Assembly: GCF_034006335.1 (NCBI RefSeq)
Contig: NZ_JAWDIQ010000001.1
From: Paracerasibacillus soli
Lineage (GTDB): Bacteria > Bacillota > Bacilli > Bacillales > Amphibacillaceae
Reading direction: 5' to 3' (one strand)
DNA: 64,000 nt
In this document: in pieces, positions 18,952 through 28,248 of the stretch
Numbering within the stretch: the first letter of the stretch is position 1
Layout: every line of letters begins with the position of its first letter
Translations under genes and position numbers: made by a program
The notes under the pieces: model-generated
The model's database searches: none
Told to the model about the DNA's origin: nothing
Seen by the model: the letters and a program-made list of their open reading frames with translations, nothing else

Positions 18952-20161
18952 TTACGCTTTTTCATATGAATGAAAACTTGCTTCTATTTTAGCGCGACCT
19001 TCTATAATATGAGGTGGAATTGAATCGTTGCCTCGTTACGAGTTTGTTGTACAAGGTTAATTGCTTCTTGTACTTTGAAATCGATATCTACAACATCTTT
19101 CATTTTTCGTTTAACGATGGACAGACCAGCAACTATGCCTTGTGTACGTGCAACCTTTGCGCTTTCGATACCAGTAATATTACCAGCAACAAAGAGGCCT
19201 TCAATTGGTGTTTCCATTTTTTCATTGTGAATGGGAACGTGCCCGCCAAGTTCTTCTATATGTTGGAAAGGTAGCCCCATTACAGCCGCTAATTCTGTGA
19301 GGGGATATAGTCCACCTGCAATGCAAACAAAATCGACTGGTACGATTTCCTCTGTACCCGGAATGATTTGTCCATCCGTTGTTAGTTTACAAACCGTAAC
19401 AGATTCTACTTTGTCGGTTCCATTAATACGTGTGACGGCTTTTCGAATATGAATAGGCATTCCCCACATTTTGACGCCACTTTTTGGATAAAATGACACA
19501 GCCAAATTGCGTATCCATGCTGCCTTGGCAAATTTACTTCCAAAACGGATAAAGGCAGAAGGTGCAAGATGGGCAATACGCACGAGACCATCCATTACTT
19601 TTCTTGGATTTGCATAGTCACCAGTAGCTGGATTTGCAGCTGGGAGTACCATACTATGTAACCCAACTCCAGCTAATTGTAATTCCCGAGCTATTGCTGC
19701 TGATAGTACATTCACACCAACTACGATACCTTTATTACCAACCTTTACACGATGTACATTTGTCATAACTTGCGCAGCGCCAATCGACATGACACCAGGT
19801 AATGTCCAACCAGGTACAGGGGTAGCCGCTTCAGCAGCTCCGGTAGCAAGTAATATATTTTCCGCTACAAACGCTCCATGATTCGTCTGTATGGAAAACT
19901 TGCCTTTTTCGTGTTGAATGTGATGAACGGATACGCCACATTTTATATCGACATCCAATGCGGTTGTTTGATTTAATAATGTATTTGTTTCTTCAATCCC
20001 ATTCCACCAATCGCCATTTGGCTCCTCATGTAGTTGTCCAAGTAAGCGTCCACCAGGCTTTGGAAATTCATCTATAACAAGTACATGTAAATCCCATTTT
20101 CTGCATGTTATTGCTGCAGATAACCCTGCAGGTCCTGCCCAACAATGATCACATCATACAT
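18952..20161 (-). CDS. FAD/NAD(P)-binding oxidoreductase, opine/D-hydroxyproline dehydrogenase alpha-type (two frameshifts)
   Basis: About 403 residues when restored. It belongs to the OoxA/HcnB/LhpE-type family, the nucleotide-binding subunit of membrane-linked amine dehydrogenases. MYDVIIVG(A)GPAGLSAA is the FAD motif; a missing G at 20137-20139 breaks it. LLATGAAEAATPVPGWTLPGV, a second dinucleotide motif IVVGVNVLSAAIA and GLFVAGNITGIESA follow. A second break near 19011 hides the true tail PPHIIEGRAKIEASFHSYEKA. It overlaps the 2Fe-2S subunit gene by eight bases, so the subunits are made together. Confidence 0.75.
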
Positions 20162-20561
20162 GTGAATCACCTACTTTTTGATTTGTATTTTCTTTTTGAA
20201 AATCAGCATACGTACGCGGTAGCTGTTCTTCGGAAGTTGCTTTTAGTGGTGTCGGTTCTATCTTCCCGCTTTCAATGACCATATTTGATTGGATTTCAGT
20301 TAAACATGCACGGATTCCCGAATGATCATTAACCGTCACCCGACACTCAAAACAGTGACCAATATTACAGTAGATTCCCCGTGGGGTACCTGTCTCTTCA
20401 TGAACGCGTAGGTTTCGGATCCCATTTGCTAGTAGTGCCGAAGCAATGGTATCACCTGCCAAGCCTTTATATGGTACGCCATCGTATGTAAATGTAATCT
20501 CTTTCCGTTCTTCAAGCTTTCCCAAAACAGGGTGATTTACAATTCTATTTTTCTGTTCCAT
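20154..20561 (-). CDS. 2Fe-2S ferredoxin-like subunit
   Basis: A 135-residue protein of the HcnA/LhpF type. The plant-type 2Fe-2S cluster ligands are visible in GIYCNIGHCFECRV and RACLTE. The front part, KEITFTYDGVPYKGLAGD, is the usual beta-grasp start. It would pass electrons from the flavin subunits toward the membrane chain. The gene lies five bases from the BFD-like gene upstream and overlaps the FAD gene downstream. Confidence 0.85.
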   Translation of the reverse strand: MEQKNRIVNHPVLGKLEERKEITFTYDGVPYKGLAGDTIASALLANGIRNLRVHEETGTPRGIYCNIGHCFECRVTVNDHSGIRACLTEIQSNMVIESGKIEPTPLKATSEEQLPRTYADFQKENTNQKVGDSHV

Positions 20562-20566
20562 TTTAA

Positions 20567-20827
20567 TTATTTCCCTCCTAGCGTTGATAAAGAGACGGGT
20601 CGTACAGGTGGTTGTACTTTAAGTGGAATCATATCGTCAGGTTTTTCGCCAGTTACTTGTTCCAAAACTTTATCTAACACAGGTCTACATGTGCGTCCAC
20701 CACAATATCCCATTCCTGCTCGCGTACGTAGCTTTATCTCCCGCGCAGAACAATCATATTTTTGGGCCGTCTTTTTAATGTCTTCCAAGGCTATTTCCTC
20801 ACAACGGCAAACAATGAGTTTTTCCAT
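20567..20827 (-). CDS. BFD-like [2Fe-2S]-binding protein
   Basis: An 86-residue protein with a bacterioferritin-associated-ferredoxin (BFD) fold: CRCEEIALEDI and GMGYCGGRTCRP give the CxC and Cx4C cluster ligands. In many relatives this domain is fused to the FAD subunit; here it is separate and is the first gene of the minus-strand operon. AGGAGG precedes the ATG. It is divergent from the FAD gene at 20989. Confidence 0.85.
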   Translation of the reverse strand: MEKLIVCRCEEIALEDIKKTAQKYDCSAREIKLRTRAGMGYCGGRTCRPVLDKVLEQVTGEKPDDMIPLKVQPPVRPVSLSTLGGK

Positions 20828-20862
20828 GATGTATCTTCCTCCTTTTACTTTATCTATACAAA

Positions 20863-20876
20863 GTTAAACGCTTACA
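20863..20876. promoter_or_regulatory. Possible cre (CcpA) site
   Basis: GTTAAACGCTTACA, read on the minus strand as TGTAAGCGTTTAAC, agrees with most cre positions (TGWAANCGNTNWCA) except the end. It lies between two divergent operons for an amine dehydrogenase, where carbon repression would make sense. Confidence 0.35.
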
Positions 20877-20988
20877 AATTTTTATAAAAAAATGACAGTA
20901 TATTTATTGCTATTTTAACATATATGATAGAATTGATTTAGCATAATAGATAAATATTTTAATAGAAAATAAACAGGAGAAAATTTAA

Positions 20989-22191
20989 TTGGAAGGGAAG
21001 ATGGATATGGCGCAAAAACATCATGCAGAAGTTGCGATTATCGGTGGAGGAATTATGGGAAGTGCAATTGCTTATTATGTCGCAAAAGCTGGGCTTGACT
21101 GCATGCTGATTGAAAAAAATGATATTGCAAGTGGAACATCGTCTAAATGTGATGGGAATATTACAATCGTGGATAAAGATCCTGGATATGATAGTAAAAT
21201 GTCATTAGTAAGTCAAGAATTAACAGTAGAACTAAAAAAGATCTTGCAATCCCTTTTGAATATCGTGAATTAGGTAGCATATTAGTTTGTGATAATGATG
21301 CAGAAATGGAAGCAGCAATGGAATGGGTAGGTATACAAAATGAAGCTGGCTTAAAATTTAATGTATTAGATCGTGAAGACATCCGTCAAGAATCACCATA
21401 CTTCGCAGACGATATACCGGGTGGATTAGAATGTGAAACTGATTCGCTTATTAATCCATATCTCTATTGCTATTCATTAGTAGAAAGGGCCAAAGAGTAT
21501 GGCTTAAAGCTATTCACGCATACCGAAGTTACTAGCTTATCCAAAAAAGAGGATTTTACGATTGAAACATCTAATGGGACATTTACAGCGAAAAAAAGTA
21601 ATTAATGCTGCAGGTGTATGGGCGCCATTTATAGGGGAAATGCTGAATCTCGATATTCCCATCGTTCCACGAAAAGGTCACATTATGGTTGGGGCTCGAC
21701 AAAAGCCAGTCATGATGAGAAACGTGATGGAGTTTGGTTATTTAATGAATAAATTTCAACGCGAGCGAATTGCAGATCAAGAAACATTAAAATACGGTGT
21801 TGCATTAGTTTTAGAACCTACAGAAAGCCAAAACTTTTTATTAGGTAGTAGCCGCGAATTTGTTGGACTTAATGGAAGTGTTGACATGAATGTAGTGAGA
21901 ACAATGGCGAGAAGAGCATTGCGATTTTTTCCTAAGATGAATGATTTTAATATGATTCGTACATATACTGGATTCCGACCTTGGACAGAAGATCATTTGC
22001 CAATTGTCTCAGCTGTAGAGGAAATACCAGGATTTTACATTGCAGCAGGCCATGAAGGTGATGGAATAAGCCTCGCAACTGTCACTGGAAAATTAATTGA
22101 ACAAATTGTATGTGAGTCTGAGACTATTATTCCAATTGATCCGCTTCGGTTTGACCGATTTAAGAAGAAGGTCCCGACGACTTCAATGTGA
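20989..22191 (+). CDS. FAD-dependent amine/amino-acid dehydrogenase, catalytic subunit (two frameshifts)
   Basis: DAO-family flavoprotein of about 400 residues, related to HcnC, LhpB and sarcosine oxidase beta. The FAD motif is VAIIGGGIMGSAIAYYVAK; GTSSKCDGNI, INAAGVWAPF, and the end GFRPWTEDHLPIVS with YIAAGHEGDGISLATVTG are diagnostic. Breaks: about 21236-21240 (one A short of ELKKDLAIPF) and AAAAAAA near 21591-21597 (one extra A before KVINAAG). TTG 20989 has AGGAGA eight bases upstream; ATG 21001 or 21007 are alternatives. Together with the divergent genes it makes a three- or four-subunit dehydrogenase. The substrate may be D-hydroxyproline, an opine or another secondary amine. Confidence 0.78.
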
Positions 22192-22266
22192 TGGATCATT
22201 GGAATAAGGTGAATTTATCATTCTATCATAAGTGAATAAAGTTAATCTACTGGAAAATATTTAGTA

Positions 22267-22334
22267 TTGCACGTCCTTGTTGTTTTCATGGATAATTACT
22301 ACATCAATTAAGAAAACAACAAGGAGTTGTGCAA
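22267..22334 (+). promoter_or_regulatory. Hairpin sequestering the ribosome site of the LysM-M23 gene
   Basis: CCTTGTTGTTTTC (22275-22287) is a perfect 13-bp complement of GAAAACAACAAGG (22312-22324). TTGCAC (22267-22272) closes with GTGCAA (22329-22334). The Shine-Dalgarno AAGGAG (22321-22326) is inside this structure and the TTG start is three bases after it. There is no T tail, so it is not a terminator. Confidence 0.7.
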
Positions 22335-22336
22335 CA

Positions 22337-23477
22337 TTGAGAAAAATGCAAGTTACCTCAATTGCTCTTGCTACAGCAATTACTTTTAGCTCGTTTATTG
22401 GTGTAACAGAAGCTAAAAGTCCACAATATACAGTGAAATCGGGAGATACACTTTATAGCATTTCTAAAAAAAATCATTTGTCAGTATCACAATTGAAACA
22501 ATGGAATAAAATGAAATCAAATATTATCAAACCAGGTCAACATTTATATATTGTTAATCCTAATGCTATCTCTCCTACAAAGAAAAAAAGTAGTGAAACC
22601 CGAAAAAGCTAATACGGTAAAATCATCAAATGTGTATAGCGTTAAAAAAGGTGACACACTATATAGTCTAGCAAAAAAGCATCATTCGACGGTTCAAGCA
22701 TTAAAGTCTCTGAATAAATTAAAGTCGAATGTGATAAAAATTGGCCAATCTATAAAACTACCAACAAAGTCTTCTGAAAAACCGACAATAACAAAACCAA
22801 AAACTCCGCAAAAGACGGGCAATAAAGTACCAAATCAAGTAACAGAAAAACATATAGCAACCATTCACACTGTTAAATCCGGTGAGTATTTATTTACAAT
22901 TGCCCAGAAGTACCACACATTGGTTGATGAGATAAAGGCATTAAATGGACTTACTTCTGATATGATTTATGTTGGACAACAGTTGAAGGTAACAGCAGGA
23001 AGCGTAAAGGCACCAACAAAACCAGCAATATTAATAAGTGGAAAATTTCCGCTCGCAAGTGGAACATACTCGCCATTTGGTGATACGTGGAATGCTTCAC
23101 GCACGTATGGAGGAGAACGGCCACATGAGGGAATAGATATCATGTCTCCAATTGGTACACCTATTTATGCGGCAACTGATGGGAAAATCGTCAGACTAGG
23201 ATGGTTGGAACTAGGCGGCTATCGAATTGCCATTCAAACAGCAGAAGGAATCAATCTATATTATGCACATTTAAGTAAATATGCAGTTGGTATGACCTTA
23301 AATAAAAAAGTGAAAAAGGGACAAGTCATTGGCTATGTTGGCAATACAGGTTATGGACCTGAAGGAACAACTGGAAAATTTGACTCCCATTTACACATTG
23401 GCTTTTATGACATGCATTGGAAAGCATTTAATGGATATGATATTTTACGTTATTGGGAATATAAATCACAAAATTAA
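22337..23477 (+). CDS. LysM-domain M23 peptidase (one frameshift)
   Basis: Secreted murein endopeptidase, 379 residues when restored. A signal peptide (SIALATAITFSSFIGVTEA) leads to three LysM repeats: YTVKSGDTLYSISKK, YSVKKGDTLYSLAKK and HTVKSGEYLFTIAQK. The C-terminal M23 domain has RPHEGIDIMSPIGTPIYA (HxxxD zinc ligands) and SHLHIGFYD (HxH). It should bind peptidoglycan and cut cross-links. An extra A in the run at 22583-22589 breaks the frame between the first and second LysM. TTG 22337 is in frame after AAGGAG. The hairpin around that site suggests translational control. Confidence 0.88.
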
Positions 23478-23480
23478 GGG

Positions 23481-23508
23481 AAACCTTGCATGTTGCAAGG
23501 TTTTTTGT
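23481..23508 (+). terminator. Intrinsic terminator
   Basis: AAACCTTGCA (23481-23490) pairs with TGCAAGGTTT (23494-23503), followed by T residues. It lies between the converging M23 and MFS genes. Confidence 0.88.
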
Positions 23509-23523
23509 TTTTGAATAAAACGG

Positions 23524-24735
23524 TCAAGCTTGATAGTAAAGGGATTTATCGTTCTGTAAAACTTGCAATAAAATGAAAATCGAAACAATTAACATGCAAC
23601 TTGCTAAGAAAATAATCGTTATTCGTAATGGAATTATATCTGCAATTCCGCCAACAGTTATGACAAAGATAATTTGTAATCCACTTTGGGCTAATTGGAA
23701 CATGCTTGTTACGCGTCCCATTATTTCTGTCGGTACATTGTTTTGATAAAAGGTCATCATTCCCGCATTTAAAAAGACAAGAAAGAAACCTAATAGGATG
23801 AAGCCTACTACAATGGATAAAAATGACCATGAAAAGGCATAGATGAGATAACCTATTGTTTGCATGATCACACCAATTCCAATCATATAGCGGAGGGACA
23901 GTGTGTTGGAAAAGGTTGATAAGAGAAAAGCTCCGATAACGGATCCAATCCCAGTTATACTGATTAAAAGACTGTAATCCATTTCCGATAATCCAATGAC
24001 TTGTTGGGTAAATACTACCTCCTGCGCATCCATCGCAAATGAAAAAATGGTCGTTGTTAAAAATAGTCCGTAAATAAGTGCAACATATTTGTTTTGCTTC
24101 ATAAATAAAAGCCCTACTACCCAGTCACCCTTTATTTGCGCAAAAGAAAGCCTGGGCGCTTTTTGTTTACCATCATCTACATGAGGTAAAAAGGATAACA
24201 ATAATGCCGCAATAAAAAATGCCCCTGAATTAATGAAAAGTGTATGATGAACACCAAATAGTAAAATAAGCGATCCTGCAATGGATGGCCCGATGATGAA
24301 GGCCCCCGAAGATGTAAGAGATTGAATCGAGTTAAAGCGTTTGCGCATACCCTTATGAATAAATGCCGCGATATATGTAATAGATGCAGGTGAGAAGAAG
24401 GATTTAGCAATACTTAAGCAAATTAAAATGAGAAACATAACATACATGTTTGGAGCAAATGGAATACATAAAATGAGGACACCTCGTATGAAGTAAGTAA
24501 TCATCATAATCTTACGTTTATTACGATAATCAATATAGCTTCCAGTCCAAAATTTTGTTGCGATATTTACGAGGGGGCCAATCATCCATAGCGTAGCTAC
24601 TGCAGCAGCTGATTCTGTTATCTGATAAACAAGTATATTAATGGCAACTAAATATATAAAATCACCAATACCCGCAAATCCTAACGTACATAATAAAATC
24701 GTTGGTTTTCTCCAGCTTTTCCAATTTTGTTTCAT
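23524..24735 (-). CDS. MFS transporter
   Basis: A 403-residue permease with about twelve hydrophobic segments (for example AVATLWMIGPLVNIATKF, VLILCIPFAPNMYVMFLI, IVVGFILLGFFLVFLNAGM). The loop DYRNKRKIMMITYF is the conserved MFS motif between helices 2 and 3. It resembles the enterobactin-exporter/macrolide-efflux (MFS_3) subgroup. The ATG directly follows the stop codon of the histidine phosphatase gene, so both form one operon. The gene is intact. Substrate unknown. Confidence 0.85.
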   Translation of the reverse strand: MKQNWKSWRKPTILLCTLGFAGIGDFIYLVAINILVYQITESAAAVATLWMIGPLVNIATKFWTGSYIDYRNKRKIMMITYFIRGVLILCIPFAPNMYVMFLILICLSIAKSFFSPASITYIAAFIHKGMRKRFNSIQSLTSSGAFIIGPSIAGSLILLFGVHHTLFINSGAFFIAALLLSFLPHVDDGKQKAPRLSFAQIKGDWVVGLLFMKQNKYVALIYGLFLTTTIFSFAMDAQEVVFTQQVIGLSEMDYSLLISITGIGSVIGAFLLSTFSNTLSLRYMIGIGVIMQTIGYLIYAFSWSFLSIVVGFILLGFFLVFLNAGMMTFYQNNVPTEIMGRVTSMFQLAQSGLQIIFVITVGGIADIIPLRITIIFLASCMLIVSIFILLQVLQNDKSLYYQA

Positions 24736-25306
24736 TTATTGTTGCCCCAGTTCGAGGGGAATATGCTGTACTGACACAAGCTTTGTTCCTATAAATGTAC
24801 ATTTGTATATATCTGCATTTGCAGTTGTAACCAAAAGTCAAAGCCATATGTTGAATTGAAATAACTCATCATTAATACCATGATATTTCCATGTGTCCTA
24901 ATGACAATATTGCTCCCCTGATATGTTTTTAGAGTTTCAAGAAGAGCTGTAACGCTACGTGTTTGTGCAGCTACGTTTGATTCGCCACCTGGCCAGGAAA
25001 AGTTTGGGTCCTCCCATACTTTGTAAATGGCCTGCTGAAAATCACTAACAGATTCGCTAGCAAGTGTACGCTCTTTAAAATGCTTATTTAAAATGATTTC
25101 TTTCCCAAACTTATGGGCAACTCCTTCAACTGTTTGGATTGCACGAAGATATGGACTTGAAATTACAAAGTCAATAGATGCTGAACTTAAAGTTTCCGTA
25201 ATTTTTATTGAATCTTTCTTTCCGCGTCTTGACAGGGCCTTGTTTTTTCTTGATTAGGAATAAATGTTGCATGTGCATGGCGTACAAAGTATATATTTGT
25301 TTTCAT
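24736..25306 (-). CDS. Histidine phosphatase family protein (two frameshifts)
   Basis: Phosphoglycerate-mutase-like phosphatase of about 190 residues when restored. The catalytic motif is IYFVRHAHATF at the N-terminus; SRRGKKDSIKI, ISSPYLRAIQT, WPGGESNV and VIRTHGNIMVLM (second histidine) follow. Breaks: CCC near 25240 (one C short of KTRPLSRRG) and about 24800-24806, hiding the tail DIYKCTFIGTKLV. AGGAG lies before the ATG. The gene abuts the MFS gene. Its substrate is not known. Confidence 0.8.
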
Positions 25307-25670
25307 AACAATCTCCTTTACTTTTTTCTTATCTATATGTTATTCGCTAAAAATCGGCAAAGTCCTTTATGATATCATGGAATATTTGAACAGATTGTGA
25401 ATAATCACTTACCCATTGATGTTTTATACATATCACATCATGAGGTTTTCTTTATATAAATCAAATTGGACATCGTAAATCTTCATACCGTGAGTCTGAG
25501 TCATGTGCTTGGAGGTAGGTATATACATGACTCTTCCCAAATGAGGTGCATCTTAATTAAACACTAATGAAATTGGAAAGTTAACCCCAATTTAAAACAA
25601 ACAGTGGACATGTTTAACTCTATGTGGAGCGGGTAAACCAATTGTAACCACAAAAAGGAGTTGAACTTGC
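25307..25670. other. Intergenic region before the YflT-type gene
   Basis: A spacer of 364 bases. The only element I can support is the SigB-type promoter at 25612-25636. At about 25480-25540 there is an imperfect dyad (CGTGAGTCTGAGTCATG and CATGACTC) of unknown meaning. Confidence 0.5.
25612..25636 (+). promoter_or_regulatory. SigB-type promoter
   Basis: GTTTAA (25612-25617), a 13-base spacer and GGGTAA (25631-25636) agree with the SigB consensus GTTTAA-N12-15-GGGTAW. It lies 35 bases before the start of a YflT-type general stress gene, whose relatives are SigB-dependent. Confidence 0.8.
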
Positions 25671-26021
25671 ATGAAGCCATTTATAAAAGAATATGCAAAT
25701 GATGAACAACTACAAAAGGATGTGGAGAAGTTAGCCAATCATGGTGTGTTAAAAGAAGATATATACATTTTAGCGCATGATAATGATCGGACAAATCGTC
25801 TAATTGAAAACACGGGAGCAAATAAAATAGGATATCAAGAAATGGAATTTGGTGAAGCGGTCCAGGCTGTATTTCGTAAAAAGGGTGACGAGCTGCGAAC
25901 AAAAATGACAGAAATGGGCCTAAGTCAAACAGAAGCGGAGATATATGAAGAGGATTTAGATACAGGAAAAGTACTTTTAATGGTAACCAATCAAAAAGAT
26001 CTAGCGGAGATTTATTTATAG
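25671..26021 (+). CDS. YflT-type general stress protein (GSP17M domain)
   Basis: A 116-residue soluble protein with the YflT/general-stress-protein-17M domain: KPFIKEYANDEQLQKDVEKL, then EDIYILAHDNDRTNRL and a Glu-rich end with VLLMVTNQ. The molecular function of the family is unknown; relatives are part of the SigB regulon. AAAAGGAG precedes the ATG and a SigB-like promoter lies just upstream. A clear terminator follows, so it is a single-gene unit. Confidence 0.88.
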   Translation: MKPFIKEYANDEQLQKDVEKLANHGVLKEDIYILAHDNDRTNRLIENTGANKIGYQEMEFGEAVQAVFRKKGDELRTKMTEMGLSQTEAEIYEEDLDTGKVLLMVTNQKDLAEIYL

Positions 26022-26029
26022 AAGCTTTA

Positions 26030-26068
26030 AATAGGAGATATTCTATTTTGGAATGTCTCCTATTCTTT
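26030..26068 (+). terminator. Intrinsic terminator
   Basis: AATAGGAGA (26030-26038) pairs with TCTCCTATT (26056-26064), then CTTT. It ends the YflT-type gene. Confidence 0.8.
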
Positions 26069-26142
26069 CGTGTAGCATATAAAGTTAACGATAATATAAA
26101 TAAGTGTATGATATAAGTAAATGAAGTAAGGGAGGTATGTTT

Positions 26143-26421
26143 ATGCATACGATAAAAAGAGGTCATGATAAGTTCTTTATTGGCGAAACTGAGGAAAATC
26201 CAATAGCTGAAATAACTTTTATAAAAGAAGGGAATACATTAATTGTCAATCATACGTATGTGTCGAATGATTTACGTGGGCAGGGTGTTGCGGCAAAATT
26301 AGTTGAACATGTAATCAACTATGCAAAAAATGAAAACAAAAAAATTATACCAACATGTTCATATGTCGCTACGTATTTTAAAAGACATCCACAAGCGTCA
26401 GATGTTTTAGCCGCTAAATAA
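26143..26421 (+). CDS. Small GNAT-like N-acetyltransferase (YjdJ type)
   Basis: A 92-residue short GNAT-fold protein of the YjdJ/NATD1 family. VNHTYVSNDLRGQGVAAKLV carries the acetyl-CoA pyrophosphate-binding loop (RGQGVA), and IIPTCSYVATYFKRHP is the conserved C-terminal signature. The ATG at 26143 is chosen because GGGAGG is seven bases away; an upstream in-frame ATG at 26137 is too close. Acceptor substrate unknown. Confidence 0.88.
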   Translation: MHTIKRGHDKFFIGETEENPIAEITFIKEGNTLIVNHTYVSNDLRGQGVAAKLVEHVINYAKNENKKIIPTCSYVATYFKRHPQASDVLAAK

Positions 26422-26606
26422 GTAATATTGAAATCCTTTCAAACGATATTGCATGATAGGTAATGCAGAACGAACAGCCAGTAGATGAAGTACGAATTTG
26501 CACAGACTGAAGTTCTATTTTGAATATGAATGATTTTTATCAAAGTAATCTTGTTGATTTTCTCTAAAAGAAGTGTTATGATGAATTTACAAATGAATGA
26601 TGCACG
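26422..26606. other. Promoter region of the PTS operon
   Basis: AT-rich spacer ahead of the RAT/terminator switch. TTGATTTTCTC (about 26550) with TATGATG (about 26577) could be a weak promoter, but I do not rate it highly. Confidence 0.3.
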
Positions 26607-26632
26607 CATGTTACTGACTAGATCAGGCATGG
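26607..26632 (+). promoter_or_regulatory. RAT antiterminator site
   Basis: CATGTTACTGACTAGATCAGGCATG matches the core TGTTACTG-N7-CAGGCA of ribonucleic antiterminator sites recognised by LicT/SacT/GlcT-type proteins. Its 3' half (26625-26632) is also the start of the terminator stem, so protein binding and termination exclude each other. Confidence 0.8.
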
Positions 26633-26683
26633 TGATACGGAGGGGGATTAGTATATCCCTCACAGTACACCATGCCTTTTTAT
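26625..26683 (+). terminator. Conditional terminator of the PTS operon
   Basis: AGGCATGGTG (26625-26634) is a perfect complement of CACCATGCCT (26668-26677), with an inner hairpin GAGGGG/CCCTC and a T tail. The RAT overlaps the left arm. Read-through leads to crr 131 bases downstream. Confidence 0.85.
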
Positions 26684-26813
26684 TGTTTTCTATTCATGTT
26701 TGAAGAAGAAGAACAAGGGAAAGATAAATATTGGACATACGTCATACATCATCGCAATCCGCTATTTTGAATAGTGGACTACACTTCAAGGGTTAAGGAA
26801 AGGAGCAGATTTT

Positions 26814-27311
26814 ATGTTTAAAAATTTGTTTAAAAAATCGCAAACTCAATCAGAAGTATTGATAGCACCATTAAATGGAAAGATTGTACCTTTAGAGGAG
26901 GTTCCAGATCCTGTATTTAGTCAAAAAATGATGGGAGAAGGAGCAGCGATTATTCCAAGTGAAGGAAAAGTTGTCGCACCAATCTCTGGGAAAATCGTCC
27001 AAGTGCCTGAATCTAAACATGCAATTGGATTGGAATCAGATAATGGTACAGAAATTCTGATTCACGTTGGCTTAGAAACTGTTGCACTAAAAGGTGAAGG
27101 ATTTGAAGTGAAAGTTTCTACAGGTGATACGGTTACTGTAGGTCAATCACTCATTGAGTTTGATCTTGAATATATTCGCAAAGAAGCAAAAGATATTGTA
27201 ACACCAATTATTATTACAAATAGTAAACCAGAAGAAAAAGATTATCATGTTACAAGTGATGTAACAGCCATTGCTGGTGAAACAGAACTTATTACAATTA
27301 CGAATAAATAA
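26814..27311 (+). CDS. crr: PTS glucose-type EIIA component
   Basis: A 165-residue soluble EIIA(Glc) that takes phosphate from HPr and hands it to an EIIB domain. The phosphorylated histidine is in EILIHVGLETVALKGEGF; GAAIIPSEGKVVAPISGK is the conserved beta-sandwich start. Intact. It is the first gene of the operon after the RAT/terminator. It can serve the EIICB encoded two genes downstream, which lacks its own EIIA domain. Confidence 0.93.
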   Translation: MFKNLFKKSQTQSEVLIAPLNGKIVPLEEVPDPVFSQKMMGEGAAIIPSEGKVVAPISGKIVQVPESKHAIGLESDNGTEILIHVGLETVALKGEGFEVKVSTGDTVTVGQSLIEFDLEYIRKEAKDIVTPIIITNSKPEEKDYHVTSDVTAIAGETELITITNK

Positions 27312-27339
27312 GTAGAAGCTAAAGGGCGTGATTATTGTT

Positions 27340-28158
27340 ATGCGAATTATGAAGATTTTAAACAATAATGCTGTCATTATAAAAGAAGAAAATCAGGAGA
27401 AAATAGCAATTGGAGCAGGTTTAGGCTTCCATAAAGGAAAGAATGACCTTGTAGATCAATCGAAGATCGAAAAGTTATTCGTCTTAAAAGAGAATGAAAA
27501 ACTAGAACAGCTCTTATTACGAATTCCTGAAGAACATTTTACATTGACAGAGGAAATTATTGCATATGCAGAACAAAAATTACGAATAAAATTAAATAGT
27601 CATGTCCTTTTAGCTATTACAGATCATATTTCATTCGCAATTGAAAGGGAAAAGCAAGGTATTCATTTACAAAATAAGCTGTTACATGAAATTAAGATTT
27701 TATATAAAGAAGAGTTCGAAATAGGGCTGTGGGCGATTCATCATATTAAAGAAAAGTTGGGTATTGAGATGGTAAATGATGAAGCCGCTTTTATAGCATT
27801 ACACATTCACACAATGAAAGTTCAAGGAGGTGATGTTAGGGAGGTAGTGAAGCAAACTTCCATTATACGGGACATTGTCGAGACGATTAAAGATTATTTG
27901 CACGTATCAATTAGAGAGCAAGATTTAGCTTATGAACGCCTCATTACACATATTCGATTTGCCTTAGATCGTGCGAGTAACTATAACGTGCATGCGATGG
28001 ATGAAGAAATGCTCACAATGATTAAACGTAAATTTCCTGTTGCATATGATTGCGCGAAGGTTGTTGCAAAACGTCTCCTTGACCAACATGGAATTGATCT
28101 ACCGGATGAAGAACTTGGCTACATTACGCTTCATATTGAAAGACTTAGGGAAAATTAG
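27340..28158 (+). CDS. BglG/LicT-family PRD transcriptional antiterminator
   Basis: RNA-binding antiterminator of about 272 residues. The CAT domain is at the N-terminus (MRIMKILNNNAVIIKEEN, AIGAGLGFHKGKNDLV). Two PRD domains follow with conserved histidines: LLAITDHISFAI and FIALHIHTM in PRD1, YERLITHIRFALDR and LGYITLHIERL in PRD2. These are phosphorylated by PTS proteins to sense sugar flux. It most likely binds the RAT at 26607 and so controls its own operon. ATG 27340 is preferred; 27349 or the upstream GTG are possible. Intact. Confidence 0.9.
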   Translation: MRIMKILNNNAVIIKEENQEKIAIGAGLGFHKGKNDLVDQSKIEKLFVLKENEKLEQLLLRIPEEHFTLTEEIIAYAEQKLRIKLNSHVLLAITDHISFAIEREKQGIHLQNKLLHEIKILYKEEFEIGLWAIHHIKEKLGIEMVNDEAAFIALHIHTMKVQGGDVREVVKQTSIIRDIVETIKDYLHVSIREQDLAYERLITHIRFALDRASNYNVHAMDEEMLTMIKRKFPVAYDCAKVVAKRLLDQHGIDLPDEELGYITLHIERLREN

Positions 28159-28248
28159 CATGATGCACTATTATTTTTTATCTTATGTGTTTTTTTCGGT
28201 TAATAAATTGAAAATCAATGATGTAAATGGAGATAGGAGGAAATTAAA

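Noticed and set aside
25681..26166. 161-codon minus-strand ORF
   Set aside because: Exact antisense of the well-supported YflT-type gene and its terminator; the His/Leu/Phe-rich composition is typical of a shadow frame.
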